Assembly (NCBI RefSeq): GCF_000016545.1
Contig: NC_009437.1
Span: 124,001 to 188,000, forward strand
Origin: Caldicellulosiruptor saccharolyticus DSM 8903
GTDB taxonomy: Bacteria > Bacillota > Thermoanaerobacteria > Caldicellulosiruptorales > Caldicellulosiruptoraceae
Direction of reading: 5' to 3'
Length of the DNA: 64,000 nucleotides
Part shown: piece after piece, positions 19,779 to 27,836 of the stretch
How the letters are laid out: the number at the start of each line of letters is the position of its first letter
How positions within the stretch are numbered: position 1 is the stretch's first letter
Program-made: the position numbers and the translations under genes
The notes under the pieces: model-generated
What the model saw: only the letters and a program-made list of their open reading frames with translations
Database searches by the model: none
Told to the model about the DNA's origin: nothing

Positions 19779-20765
19779 TTGAACAAACTTCCAAGATACA
19801 AAGGATTCAACCTACTTGGGCTTTTTGTTCCTAATATGAGCTATGGCTTTTTTGAAGACGATTTTAAGTGGATGGAAGAGTGGGGATTCAATTTTGCAAG
19901 AATACCTATGAACTACAGGAACTGGTATGTAGAAGAAAGGCCTGAAATTAAAGAAGAAGTTTTGGAGATAATAGACAAAGTAGTTGTCTGGGGTCAAAAA
20001 TACGGTATTCATATTTGCTTGAACATTCACGGTGCGCCCGGATATTGTGTAAATGAGAAAACTAAGGAAGGCTATAATCTGTGGAAAGACAAAGAACCTC
20101 TTGAACTATTTGTATCATACTGGCAGACATTTGCCAAAAGGTATAAAGGGATATCTTCAAAACATTTGAGTTTTAACCTTATAAATGAACCAAGGCAGTA
20201 TTCAAAAGAGGAGATGACAAAAGAGGATTTTATAAGAGTCATGACGTATACAATTGAAAAGATAAGAGAGATTGATAAAGAGAGACTTATTATAATTGAT
20301 GGTGTTAACTATGGCAATGAACCTGTTTTTGAGCTCACAAGTTTGGGGGTAGCACAGTCTTGCAGAGCATACCTTCCGTTTGAGCTGACACATTACAAGG
20401 CAGAGTGGGTTGAAGGAAGTGACAAATTTTCTGAGCCTTCATGGCCGCTTGTGCGTGATAATGGTGAGGTTATTGACAGGGAATATTTAAGAAGACATTA
20501 TGAGAAGTGGACAAAACTATTTGATTATGGAGTTGGAGTTATCTGCGGCGAAGGTGGAGCTTATAAGTACACCTCTCATGAAGTTGTTTTAAGATGGCTG
20601 TCTGATGTTCTGGATGTTTTAAAAGAGCTGAATATTGGCATTGCGCTTTGGAATTTGAGAGGACCATTTGGAATAATCGATTCAGGAAGAGAAGATGTGG
20701 AGTATGAAGATTTTTACGGTCACAAGCTTGACAGAAAGCTTCTTGAGCTTTTGATGAGATTTTAG
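19779..20765 (+). CDS. Glycoside hydrolase family 5 (cellulase-type) enzyme
   Basis: The TTG at 19779 is 9 bases after GAGGAGG, so it is preferred over an in-frame start at 19755 that precedes the ribosome site. The product has 328 residues and begins NKLPRYKGFNLLGLF. GH5 hallmarks are GINxARIPM-like NFARIPMNYRNW, CLNIHGAPGYCV, the acid/base Glu in LINEPRQ, and a late nucleophile candidate Glu in VICGEGGAY, with ALWNLRG near the end. There is no signal peptide, so it is intracellular and likely trims imported or glycan-derived oligosaccharides. Exact specificity (glucan, mannan, glucosylceramide-like) is not readable. Confidence 0.88.
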   Translation: MNKLPRYKGFNLLGLFVPNMSYGFFEDDFKWMEEWGFNFARIPMNYRNWYVEERPEIKEEVLEIIDKVVVWGQKYGIHICLNIHGAPGYCVNEKTKEGYNLWKDKEPLELFVSYWQTFAKRYKGISSKHLSFNLINEPRQYSKEEMTKEDFIRVMTYTIEKIREIDKERLIIIDGVNYGNEPVFELTSLGVAQSCRAYLPFELTHYKAEWVEGSDKFSEPSWPLVRDNGEVIDREYLRRHYEKWTKLFDYGVGVICGEGGAYKYTSHEVVLRWLSDVLDVLKELNIGIALWNLRGPFGIIDSGREDVEYEDFYGHKLDRKLLELLMRF

Positions 20766-20905
20766 CAAGATTTGTTTATGAGGCACTTTGTCATAAAAGT
20801 CTTGTCCAGTTTTGTGGTATTGCACAATGGTAAGATTGATGAATTGGTAATATAATTGATGATATAACACCTGTTTTGCTCAAATAGAAGAAAGGAACAT
20901 CTACT

Positions 20906-21364
20906 TTGGTGAAACGAAAAATATACATAAGATGGACACTTGTCTTTGTGTGGATGGCAGTGATTTTTTACTTTTCATCCCAAGAAGGAGCTATTTCGCA
21001 CCAAAAGAGCTTTTCAATTGCACTTTTTATTGAAAGGATAATTGAAGCCTTAGCAGGAAAAGACATTATAACAGCTGCAAACAGAAAAGGTTTTGAGTTT
21101 TTAATAAGAAAGATTGCGCATGTTACAGAGTACTTTATCTTATGTATGCTGTTTTATCGAGCTTTTTTTGAGACAAATAAAAGTTCAAAAAAATCTGCCA
21201 TATTAAGTGGTATTTTTTCGGTCTTTTATGCTGTTTCAGACGAGTTTCATCAGGTATTTGTCTTTGGCAGAGGTCCAAGCCCCGTTGATGTGATGATTGA
21301 CTCAATAGGAATATTTGGGTATTTAGGGATAAGAAGTATGAAAGATAAATTTAATAAACTATGA
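20906..21364 (+). CDS. VanZ-family membrane protein
   Basis: 152 residues starting at TTG 20906, or GTG 20909 one codon later, behind AAAGGAAC. It has three or four membrane segments. The VanZ pattern is clear: YFSSQEG near residue 25, RKIAHVTEYFIL in the middle, SDEFHQVFVFGRGPSPVDVMID towards the end. The cellular role of VanZ proteins is poorly known; some raise teicoplanin resistance. It is followed by a terminator. Confidence 0.88.
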   Translation: MVKRKIYIRWTLVFVWMAVIFYFSSQEGAISHQKSFSIALFIERIIEALAGKDIITAANRKGFEFLIRKIAHVTEYFILCMLFYRAFFETNKSSKKSAILSGIFSVFYAVSDEFHQVFVFGRGPSPVDVMIDSIGIFGYLGIRSMKDKFNKL

Positions 21365-21428
21365 AGATGGAATTGTGGTGAAAATTAAATGATAAGGCTT
21401 GCAAAAAATTGTCATTTAAGATACATTA

Positions 21429-21472
21429 CGCCTCTGGTTTGTGGGAAATTACTAATCAGGGGCGATTTTTTT
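21429..21472 (+). terminator. Rho-independent terminator downstream of the VanZ-like gene
   Basis: CGCCTCTG (21429-21436) pairs with CAGGGGCG (21457-21464, one G-T pair), followed by ATTTTTTT. Confidence 0.8.
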
Positions 21473-21595
21473 ATAACTTTTGGCTGGATGATAATTAGAT
21501 TTGTATCGAATTTGTTTTTTCAAATTGTTGGATATGATTTTAAAAAAACCACATTTCTCATTTTAAACGGTCCTTAAAAATACCAATGATATGAT

Positions 21596-22696
21596 TTAAA
21601 AAAGGTACGTGGTGAAGACATATTTACCACCAAATTTATTACAGAACAGAGAATAGAAGGTGCCTACTTTTTTCATAATATCCTCAAGAAGTAATGTAGG
21701 AAATTGAAATATATGGGAGGAGACCAGAGATTTTGAAGCTATGAATTTTTCGAATGGTGTCCTCCCGTTCATTCCTTTACCATTATGAGGTCTGAAAAAG
21801 TTCCATGTATCTTGCCATTTCTGGGCTCTTTGAATAAATTCATCTTTTGTTTTACATCTTTCAGCATGAATCATTAAAAAATACTCATCATCAGCTCTAT
21901 GTGAATTTTCAATTATACCCATTAAATGCTTTGCTTTTGGTGGAATAGGATTTAGTTCTACACCCAAAAATGACAGCATCTCATTCCACTGCTTTAACTT
22001 TCTTTCGCTTCCTCCACAAAATTCTGCTCCATTGTCTAATCGGATCTTTATTATATTTCTTACATTATGAGTTCTTAACCATAATGCAACTAAGGATATG
22101 AACATAAATCCAAAAGCGGATGAAAGTTCGTAAGAATAGGCTGTAAATCTTGTTCTTGTTGCAACATCTATTATGTTCCACTCATAGCAAGGCAAATTGT
22201 ATCTTTTCATATGTTCATATACCTCCTTGGGAAGACTTTCTTTGTCTAAAAGATGTTTTGTATCAAGCTGAAATTCAGAAAATGGGATAAGAGTTTCATA
22301 ATCGTATAGACTTCTTTCACCTTTTTTTGTTCTTTTTGTTTTTCGAGCTACAGAGTTTCTTCTAAGAATTGACTTTATTGTGTTTTCACTTATTTTGATA
22401 CCATATTTTCTGAGAAGATAAAAAGACAAACGTCTATATCTAAAACCAGTTTTTTTAGACTCTTCGACAATAAAATTTTCGAGTTCAGAAGAAAGCTTTT
22501 TGGGAGAAGATTTAGGTTTTTTTGATTTATCTTCAAGAGGACCGTAGACAGCTCTTCTTACGGTATGTCTTGATACACCTAATATTTTAGCAGTTTTTGA
22601 TACGTTTTTGTTATTTGATTCAAAGACTTTTCGAACTAATTCTCTAGCTTTTTGAGGGGATATTTTTCTTAGTTCGTGGTATGATATAATATTCAT
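21596..22696 (-). CDS. Integrase-core (rve, DDE) transposase
   Basis: The ATG at 22696 is 9 bases after GGGAGG and is preferred to the upstream in-frame start at 22714. 366 residues: an N-terminal helix-turn-helix (SKTAKILGVSRHTVRRAV), a second HTH-like stretch, then an rve core with DTKHLL, the central KIRLDNGAEFCG and a Glu in GIIENSHRADDE. The C-terminal PHNGKGMNGRTPFEKF is typical of IS481-like enzymes. Its stop codon (21596-21598) lies inside the flanking direct repeat, so the element itself does not supply a stop. Confidence 0.88.
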   Translation of the reverse strand: MNIISYHELRKISPQKARELVRKVFESNNKNVSKTAKILGVSRHTVRRAVYGPLEDKSKKPKSSPKKLSSELENFIVEESKKTGFRYRRLSFYLLRKYGIKISENTIKSILRRNSVARKTKRTKKGERSLYDYETLIPFSEFQLDTKHLLDKESLPKEVYEHMKRYNLPCYEWNIIDVATRTRFTAYSYELSSAFGFMFISLVALWLRTHNVRNIIKIRLDNGAEFCGGSERKLKQWNEMLSFLGVELNPIPPKAKHLMGIIENSHRADDEYFLMIHAERCKTKDEFIQRAQKWQDTWNFFRPHNGKGMNGRTPFEKFIASKSLVSSHIFQFPTLLLEDIMKKVGTFYSLFCNKFGGKYVFTTYLF

Positions 22697-22860
22697 AGTA
22701 GGCTGTCCTCCCATCCTGGTAGTTTTTCTATTTTTCTTTTGAATATTAGATTACACTTTTTAATTATATCAAACAGGAGGGAGGCAGCCTCAACTCTTTT
22801 TATGAAATTTTCTTCTTCGTACATTCTTTCGCTGTGGTAAATATCTCTACACCTATTCGA
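21604..22860 (-). mobile_element. Complete insertion sequence with terminal inverted repeats and a 16-bp flanking direct repeat
   Basis: The left end (21604-21630) and right end (22834-22860) form an imperfect 27-bp inverted repeat sharing GGTG-x-AGA-x-ATATTTACCAC. The direct repeat GATATGATTTAAAAAA flanks the element exactly on both sides (21588-21603 and 22861-22876) and looks like a target duplication, though 16 bp is long for the IS481/IS3-like DDE group. The element carries the integrase-core transposase and a short upstream open frame. It lies immediately upstream of the promoter of the GntR-type operon. Confidence 0.85.
22693..22824 (-). CDS. Short open frame of the insertion sequence, translationally coupled to the transposase
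   Basis: From an ATG at 22824 (MYEEENFIKRVEAASLLF...) it encodes 43 residues and ends with TGA overlapping the transposase ATG (ATGA at 22693-22696). It is rich in Lys/Glu and I recognise no family. The coupling suggests it is translated; it may only serve to drive transposase translation. Confidence 0.45.
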   Translation of the reverse strand: MYEEENFIKRVEAASLLFDIIKKCNLIFKRKIEKLPGWEDSLL

Positions 22861-22880
22861 GATATGATTTAAAAAATGTA

Positions 22881-22925
22881 TTGACAATATTGCAGTATTA
22901 GTGTATTATTTAATTAACACACTAA
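22881..22925 (+). promoter_or_regulatory. Sigma-A promoter with overlapping inverted-repeat operator for the YtrA-type operon
   Basis: TTGACA (22881-22886), a 17-base spacer, then TATTAT (22904-22909). The inverted repeat TTAGTGT (22898-22904) / ACACTAA (22919-22925) overlaps the -10 box, where a bound repressor would block transcription. GntR/YtrA-type proteins typically repress their own operon through such palindromes. The -35 lies only 4 bases from the direct repeat bordering the insertion sequence. Confidence 0.8.
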
Positions 22926-22942
22926 CACATGGAGGAATTATA

Positions 22943-23308
22943 TTGCTAAAATTTGACCCTAATATTCCAGTGTACTTACAGATAATGGAGTTTTTAAAAA
23001 AGAGAATTGCCAGTGGAAATTTGCAGCCGGGAGAAAAACTTTCTTCTGTCAGGGAGATGGCGCAGATGTTTGGTGTAAATCCCAATACAATTCAGAGGGT
23101 TCTTCAGGAATTAGAAAGGGAGAATCTTATTTTCACAGAAAGAGGAATTGGAAACTTTGTGACAAAGGATGAGAGAGTAATAGCTAAGATGAGAGAAGAA
23201 ATGGCTGCAAAAATGATAGAGGATTTTATTAAGTCAATGAATGATATTGGTTTTTCAGATAAAGAAATTATACAGCTTCTTGAAAAAAAGATTAAGAAAG
23301 AGGGGTAG
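22943..23308 (+). CDS. GntR-family regulator, YtrA subfamily
   Basis: The TTG at 22943 follows GGAGGAATTATA and starts LKFDPNIPVYLQIMEFLKK, the standard N-terminus of this subfamily; the longer in-frame start at 22901 lies inside the promoter. 121 residues: a winged helix-turn-helix (GEKLSSVREMAQMFGVNPNTIQRVLQ..) with a short C-terminal tail and no large ligand domain, as in YtrA. It heads an operon of two ABC ATPases and three membrane proteins, the usual setting for YtrA-type repressors that respond to cell-envelope antibiotics. Confidence 0.92.
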   Translation: MLKFDPNIPVYLQIMEFLKKRIASGNLQPGEKLSSVREMAQMFGVNPNTIQRVLQELERENLIFTERGIGNFVTKDERVIAKMREEMAAKMIEDFIKSMNDIGFSDKEIIQLLEKKIKKEG

Positions 23309-23316
23309 AATAAAAA

Positions 23317-24024
23317 ATGCTTCTTGAAGTTAAAAACGTAACAAAATGGTATGGTTCAAGAAAGAAAGTAGCTTTGGAAAATGTTAGCTTTTCCTTGGAT
23401 AAAGGTAAAATTGTGGGACTGATAGGCGAAAATGGAGCAGGGAAAACCACTCTTTTAAAACTCATTGCTGGGTTTATTCAGCCAAGTACTGGAGAGATTT
23501 TAATTGAGGGCAAGAAGGTTGGGCTTTTGACAAGAAGGTTTGTGGCTTTTTTACCTGATACCATTATGTTTGAGAAATGGATGAGAGTAAGTGATGCCCT
23601 TGAGTTTTTCAAAGATTTTTATGATGATTTTAACAACTCAAAAGCATTTAAATTGCTGGAGAAGTTAAAAGTTAATTCCAAGGAAAAGATACATCAGTTA
23701 TCAAGAGGAAATATAGAAAAATTTTCCATTGCAATGCTCTTTTCCAGAGACACAAAACTATATCTTTTAGATGAACCTTTAGCGTATGTTGACCCTGTTT
23801 CAAGAGATTTTGTCTTTGAGATGATATTACAAAATATATCAGAAGAAAAAAGCATCATAATTTCAACTAACATCATATCTGAAATTGAACACATATTTGA
23901 TGAAGTTATATTCTTAAATAATGGGAAAATACTTTATTATGGCTCAACCGAAAGAATAAGAGAAGAAAAAGGACTTTCGATAAACCAGTTTTTCAAAGAG
24001 GTGCTCAAAGATGAAAATATTTAA
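23317..24024 (+). CDS. ABC transporter ATP-binding protein (YtrB-like)
   Basis: 235 residues. Walker A GENGAGKTTLLK near 39, a variant signature (HQLSRGNIEKFS, where LSGGQ is usual), Walker B LYLLDEPLAYVDP. It starts 8 bases after the regulator stop and overlaps the next membrane-protein gene by 14 bases. It probably energises the adjacent ABC-2-type membrane proteins. The direction of transport and the substrate are unknown; homologous systems deal with envelope stress or peptide antibiotics. Confidence 0.9.
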   Translation: MLLEVKNVTKWYGSRKKVALENVSFSLDKGKIVGLIGENGAGKTTLLKLIAGFIQPSTGEILIEGKKVGLLTRRFVAFLPDTIMFEKWMRVSDALEFFKDFYDDFNNSKAFKLLEKLKVNSKEKIHQLSRGNIEKFSIAMLFSRDTKLYLLDEPLAYVDPVSRDFVFEMILQNISEEKSIIISTNIISEIEHIFDEVIFLNNGKILYYGSTERIREEKGLSINQFFKEVLKDENI

Positions 24025-24763
24025 ATTGATAAAATACCAGATGATAGATCAAAAATTTTTTTACATTATGTTTTTTATTGTTTTAAACATAGTTGTATTT
24101 TATTTCTATCGCTATGGGGGAAAACTTACTCTAAATAATAATCCAAGTGTTGAAAATTTTCTTGCAGGAGTTTCATTTTCTTACTTGCTTGCAACGCTAT
24201 CATTATTAATACTTCACATAGTTATGTATTTTAAGCTTCTTTCAAGAGGGAAAAAGTATTTGATTTTTGGTTCTCCTTATGCAAGTGCAGCCAATGTCTA
24301 TTTTGCAAGACTGATTAATTTTGTTTTAGACATAATGCTTACAAAAGCTTATCTACTATTGCTTTTATTTGCAATGAGTATGGTAGATGAAAAACTTTAC
24401 GGCAAATATTGGTGGTGGATTTTATACTTAAACAAAAATTTAGATTTTAAAACTAATTGTGGAATTGTTCTGGTAGATTTATCACTTGTTCTTATGCTAA
24501 GTCTTTGGATGCATATTGGTATGATATTTATGTGTTGGAATAACAGACATTTTTATAATGCTGTAGATACTGCTGTGGACATAATTGCGCTTTTTTTGTT
24601 TTTGGTACAGAGTTTTGCCGGTGGTGGACCAATTGATATAATTCAAAAGGTTAATCTTTCTACTTTTCTGCTAAATTTTATAGTTATAGCAACTACACTA
24701 ATAGCGATTGTTCTTTTTGCTATAACTTCCATTTCACGCATGAAAACTAAAATGGATTTGTAA
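24011..24763 (+). CDS. ABC-2-type membrane protein (YtrC/D-like)
   Basis: 250 residues, about six hydrophobic segments, starting inside the upstream ATPase gene. The cytoplasmic loop SRGKKYLIFGSPYASA recurs as RSGHGYLIFGSPKLKG in the next gene, so the two are distant paralogues and probably form a heterodimeric membrane unit. There is no known catalytic motif. Confidence 0.82.
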   Translation: MKIFKLIKYQMIDQKFFYIMFFIVLNIVVFYFYRYGGKLTLNNNPSVENFLAGVSFSYLLATLSLLILHIVMYFKLLSRGKKYLIFGSPYASAANVYFARLINFVLDIMLTKAYLLLLLFAMSMVDEKLYGKYWWWILYLNKNLDFKTNCGIVLVDLSLVLMLSLWMHIGMIFMCWNNRHFYNAVDTAVDIIALFLFLVQSFAGGGPIDIIQKVNLSTFLLNFIVIATTLIAIVLFAITSISRMKTKMDL

Positions 24764-24780
24764 AAGAAAGGGTGGTAAAA

Positions 24781-25527
24781 GTGTTTTTGAGATTTCTGAA
24801 GTATGAGATTAAAAGAAGAAAGGGGATAACTGCTTACTGGGTGGTTTTAGGCTGTGTTGCTGCACTCTTTGGCAGCAATTATTTTGATAATCAAAAAACT
24901 ATTATGGTAATGGCTCTATTCCTTTCTTTTTTGACAACGTTTATCTACACCTTAGTTGAATACTCTTCGGTTTTCAGGTCAGGTCATGGTTATTTGATAT
25001 TTGGATCTCCAAAGCTTAAAGGAATGCACATAGTTTTTGGAAGAATGCTAATAATTTTACTGGACATCTTATTATATTTGGTGTCATTTACAATTATTGA
25101 AGTTTTTTTAAATATAGTTTTTCGTCAAGCTTTTCAGAGCTTTTTAATACGAGATACGGCAAGCTTATTGCTAAAAGTATTTACTTCCTTTAGAGCTTTT
25201 CGTGCTTTTTTACTATTTGCTGCCTTATTCTTATTATCATACTTATTCATTTTCATGATAATAACATTTTCTAATACAATTTTTAAAAGATTAAATATAT
25301 GGCTCAGCCGATTAGTTACTATCGTTATGGTGGCAGTTGCACCAGGGATTTTAATCTACTCAGTGTCAAATCCTTTTATTGATGTGCTGCTTTTTCCTCA
25401 GTTCGAAGATTATAAAGCTTTGAATGGTAGTTATTTGTTTTGGACAGTAAGTGGAATACACATATTGGTAATAGCGGTTATTCTCTTGGCTTGTGCCAAG
25501 GTAATTGATAAGCACTTAAATTTATAA
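24781..25527 (+). CDS. ABC-2-type membrane protein (YtrC/D-like), second subunit
   Basis: The GTG at 24781 follows AAAGGGTGG with good spacing; the frame is also open from a GTG at 24772. About 248 residues and six hydrophobic segments. It shares the GYLIFGSPKLKG loop with the preceding gene. It lies between the two ATPase genes of the operon. Confidence 0.82.
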   Translation: MFLRFLKYEIKRRKGITAYWVVLGCVAALFGSNYFDNQKTIMVMALFLSFLTTFIYTLVEYSSVFRSGHGYLIFGSPKLKGMHIVFGRMLIILLDILLYLVSFTIIEVFLNIVFRQAFQSFLIRDTASLLLKVFTSFRAFRAFLLFAALFLLSYLFIFMIITFSNTIFKRLNIWLSRLVTIVMVAVAPGILIYSVSNPFIDVLLFPQFEDYKALNGSYLFWTVSGIHILVIAVILLACAKVIDKHLNL

Positions 25528-25558
25528 AATAAATAGGAAGTGGAGGTGTATTTAGAAA

Positions 25559-26500
25559 ATGTCAAAAGCAGTTGAGGTCATTTCTGTTTACAAAAGATTT
25601 GGAAAAAAAGAAGTGATAAAAGGAGTTTCTTTTGATATTGATGAGGGTGAAACTGTAGGCTTTGTGGGGCCAAATGGAGCTGGCAAGACAACAACAATTA
25701 AAATGATGACAGGGCTTATACGACCAACAGATGGCCAAATCAAGATTTTTGGGCATGATGTTGTTAAAGAGCCTTTAAATGCAATGAGGTATGTAGGCTG
25801 TATTGTTGAAAAACCAGAGGTTTATGAATTTTTAACCGGTTTTGAGAACATGGCTCAAATTGCGCGAATTTATAGAATTGGTAAGGAAAAGATTTATGAA
25901 GCAGCTAAATTTGTGGGAATTGATTATGCTTTGAAAGAAAAGGCTAAAAAATATTCACTTGGCATGAAACAGAGACTGGCATTGGCAATGGCAATTTTGA
26001 CAGAACCAAAACTTCTTATCTTAGATGAGCCAACAAACGGTCTTGACCCTTCAGGAATAATTGAGCTAAGGAAGCTATTGAGAAGTCTTTCGAAAAACAA
26101 GAAGACGACCATTTTTATCTCATCCCACAACCTTAATGAAATAGAAGAAATCTGTGGGAAAGTGGTATTTATTAAAGATGGGAAGATTGAGATGGTAAAG
26201 GAGTTAGCGCAGAAAGAAGAAAATGGATGCAAGAGATTTGTTGTTGTTTTGAACCCGGATAGTTTAGAAGTTTCACAAATTACCAAGATTATTGAGAAGT
26301 TTAATCAGGTAAAAGTAGTGAGTACTGATGGCGACAAAATTGAGGTGGAGCTTCTGGGAGATAAAAAGATGGATTTTCTCAATTTTTTGTTTCAAAATAA
26401 TGTGTCTGTTCGTGATTTTTATGAAAAGACTGAGAATTTGGAAAGTGTGTATTTAAAAATTTATAGTGGTGAGGTGTTGAGCAATGAAAGATCTTATTAA
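25559..26500 (+). CDS. ABC transporter ATP-binding protein (BcrA/YtrE-like)
   Basis: 313 residues. Walker A GPNGAGKTTTIKMM, signature KYSLGMKQRLALA, Walker B LLILDEPTNGLDPSG, with the long C-terminal extension of the BcrA/LanF group. It overlaps the following permease gene by 17 bases. BcrA-type ATPases usually confer resistance to lantibiotics or bacitracin by exporting the drug or freeing its target. It is clearly related to the ATPase at 49951 in the peptide island. Confidence 0.92.
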   Translation: MSKAVEVISVYKRFGKKEVIKGVSFDIDEGETVGFVGPNGAGKTTTIKMMTGLIRPTDGQIKIFGHDVVKEPLNAMRYVGCIVEKPEVYEFLTGFENMAQIARIYRIGKEKIYEAAKFVGIDYALKEKAKKYSLGMKQRLALAMAILTEPKLLILDEPTNGLDPSGIIELRKLLRSLSKNKKTTIFISSHNLNEIEEICGKVVFIKDGKIEMVKELAQKEENGCKRFVVVLNPDSLEVSQITKIIEKFNQVKVVSTDGDKIEVELLGDKKMDFLNFLFQNNVSVRDFYEKTENLESVYLKIYSGEVLSNERSY

Positions 26501-27653
26501 GAATGAAATTATAAAAATGTTTTACAGAAAAAAAATACTAATTGGACTTGCTGTTATTTTAATTTTCTCTGTTGTAGGTGTATGGGGTACAATTGCAATT
26601 ATAAAGGCAACATCTCCTGAAAATGAGATAAAAATTACACAGCAAAAGATAGCTAATTTAAAAAAAGAGAGAATGAAAACAAAAGACCCTATCAAAAAGC
26701 AAAAGATAGATGAGCAAATATTACAAAGTCAGGCTTATATAGATAATTTAAAAATCTCTATGAAATCAACAGACTGGAAAAAAGATGTTAAAAATCAACT
26801 GGATAAGCTCAAAAAATCAATGAAAGAAGCTACTGATTTGAGTTTGCTGGATTCAAAAGAATACTATAGGGAGCAAATATTAGAGTATGAATACTGTTTA
26901 AAGAAAAACATAAAACCTTATACTTTATGGCAAATCAATAACTGGACAGTTATGAACATATTTTTAGGATTGATAATTTTTCTTCTACCGTTTATAGTTT
27001 TTATCTTTGCTTCAGACATTATGTCAAATGAAATATCTCAAAAAACAATAAGTTTATTGGTGACAAGACCCATAAGCAGATTTAAAATAGCTCTTTCCAA
27101 GTTTATTTCTGCGACTATTGTGTGTTCAGCGCTTGTAATAATTTCAGAAATTTTGGTGTTTATAATAACAGGATTATTATATGGTTTTATAGATTTAAAA
27201 TATCCGATTACTGTTGGTACAAGATACAGAAAACACGGTTTAGAATTAATACCAATATATGGTAGTACTTATATAGTGCCATTTGGAAAATTCTTGATAT
27301 ATGCTTTGCTTTTACAGCTTTTAATCATAACTGCTTGCTGTGCGCTTAGCTTTTTTATTTCGACAATAAGCAAAAGCAATTCAACTGCAAATACTCTGAG
27401 CTTCTTGATAGTATACGGGATATATTTTGTAGTCTCTCCTATTTCACAGGTAGTTTCTAAACTGAATTTTTTAAAAGCATTTTTACTTTACACCTATCTA
27501 AACCCATTAGATATTTTAGAAAATAATATTGCAACAAATGTTATGGTATCTATAATGACACCATTTGTAAGCATTTTGATTTTATTTGGATATATTGTTG
27601 TATTTCTATCGGGTGCATTAAAAATATTCAACAAAAAAGATTTGCTTGTTTAA
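26484..27653 (+). CDS. ABC transporter permease with large extracytoplasmic coiled segment
   Basis: 389 residues: one N-terminal membrane segment, a charged Lys-rich region (about 45-150, coiled-coil-like, KITQQKIANLKKERMK), then five or six membrane segments with DIMSNEISQKTISLLVTRPISR, the ABC-2 permease signature. It overlaps the ATPase gene and ends the operon. It has the same plan as the permease at 48746, so the two ATPase-permease pairs look like paralogues. Confidence 0.88.
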   Translation: MKDLIKNEIIKMFYRKKILIGLAVILIFSVVGVWGTIAIIKATSPENEIKITQQKIANLKKERMKTKDPIKKQKIDEQILQSQAYIDNLKISMKSTDWKKDVKNQLDKLKKSMKEATDLSLLDSKEYYREQILEYEYCLKKNIKPYTLWQINNWTVMNIFLGLIIFLLPFIVFIFASDIMSNEISQKTISLLVTRPISRFKIALSKFISATIVCSALVIISEILVFIITGLLYGFIDLKYPITVGTRYRKHGLELIPIYGSTYIVPFGKFLIYALLLQLLIITACCALSFFISTISKSNSTANTLSFLIVYGIYFVVSPISQVVSKLNFLKAFLLYTYLNPLDILENNIATNVMVSIMTPFVSILILFGYIVVFLSGALKIFNKKDLLV

Positions 27654-27701
27654 TACCTTTAAAGCAAATATATAGCTGTTTATCTATTTTTCCCTGGTCA
27701 A

Positions 27702-27835
27702 CCAAACTCGTGCAAAATTGCACGAGTTTGGCAGCTGGGGTATTTGTAGTCCGCCTTTCAGACTTTCCCAGCCCCAGCAGGCGGTATTTGGGAAAGCCAT
27801 AGCCCCTGTCCCAAGAAACAGGAACTCGCACCCTT
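27702..27835 (-). ncRNA. Candidate omega/guide RNA scaffold at the TnpB-proximal end of the IS607-type element
   Basis: Just downstream of tnpB on the minus strand lies an unusually GC-rich, structured stretch. CCAAACTCGTGCA (27702-27714) pairs perfectly with TGCACGAGTTTGG (27719-27731) around a 4-base loop. A second set of pairing segments (GCTGGGG with CCCCAGC, and CTTTCCCA with TGGGAAAG) follows up to about 27800. TnpB proteins use an RNA copied from this end of their element (established for IS200/IS605 and IS607 types). No alignment was run, so the boundaries are approximate. Confidence 0.55.
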
Positions 27836-27836
27836 T

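Noticed and set aside
21389..21577. 62-codon frame after the VanZ-like gene
   Set aside because: It runs through the rho-independent terminator at 21429-21472 and has no protein-like features.
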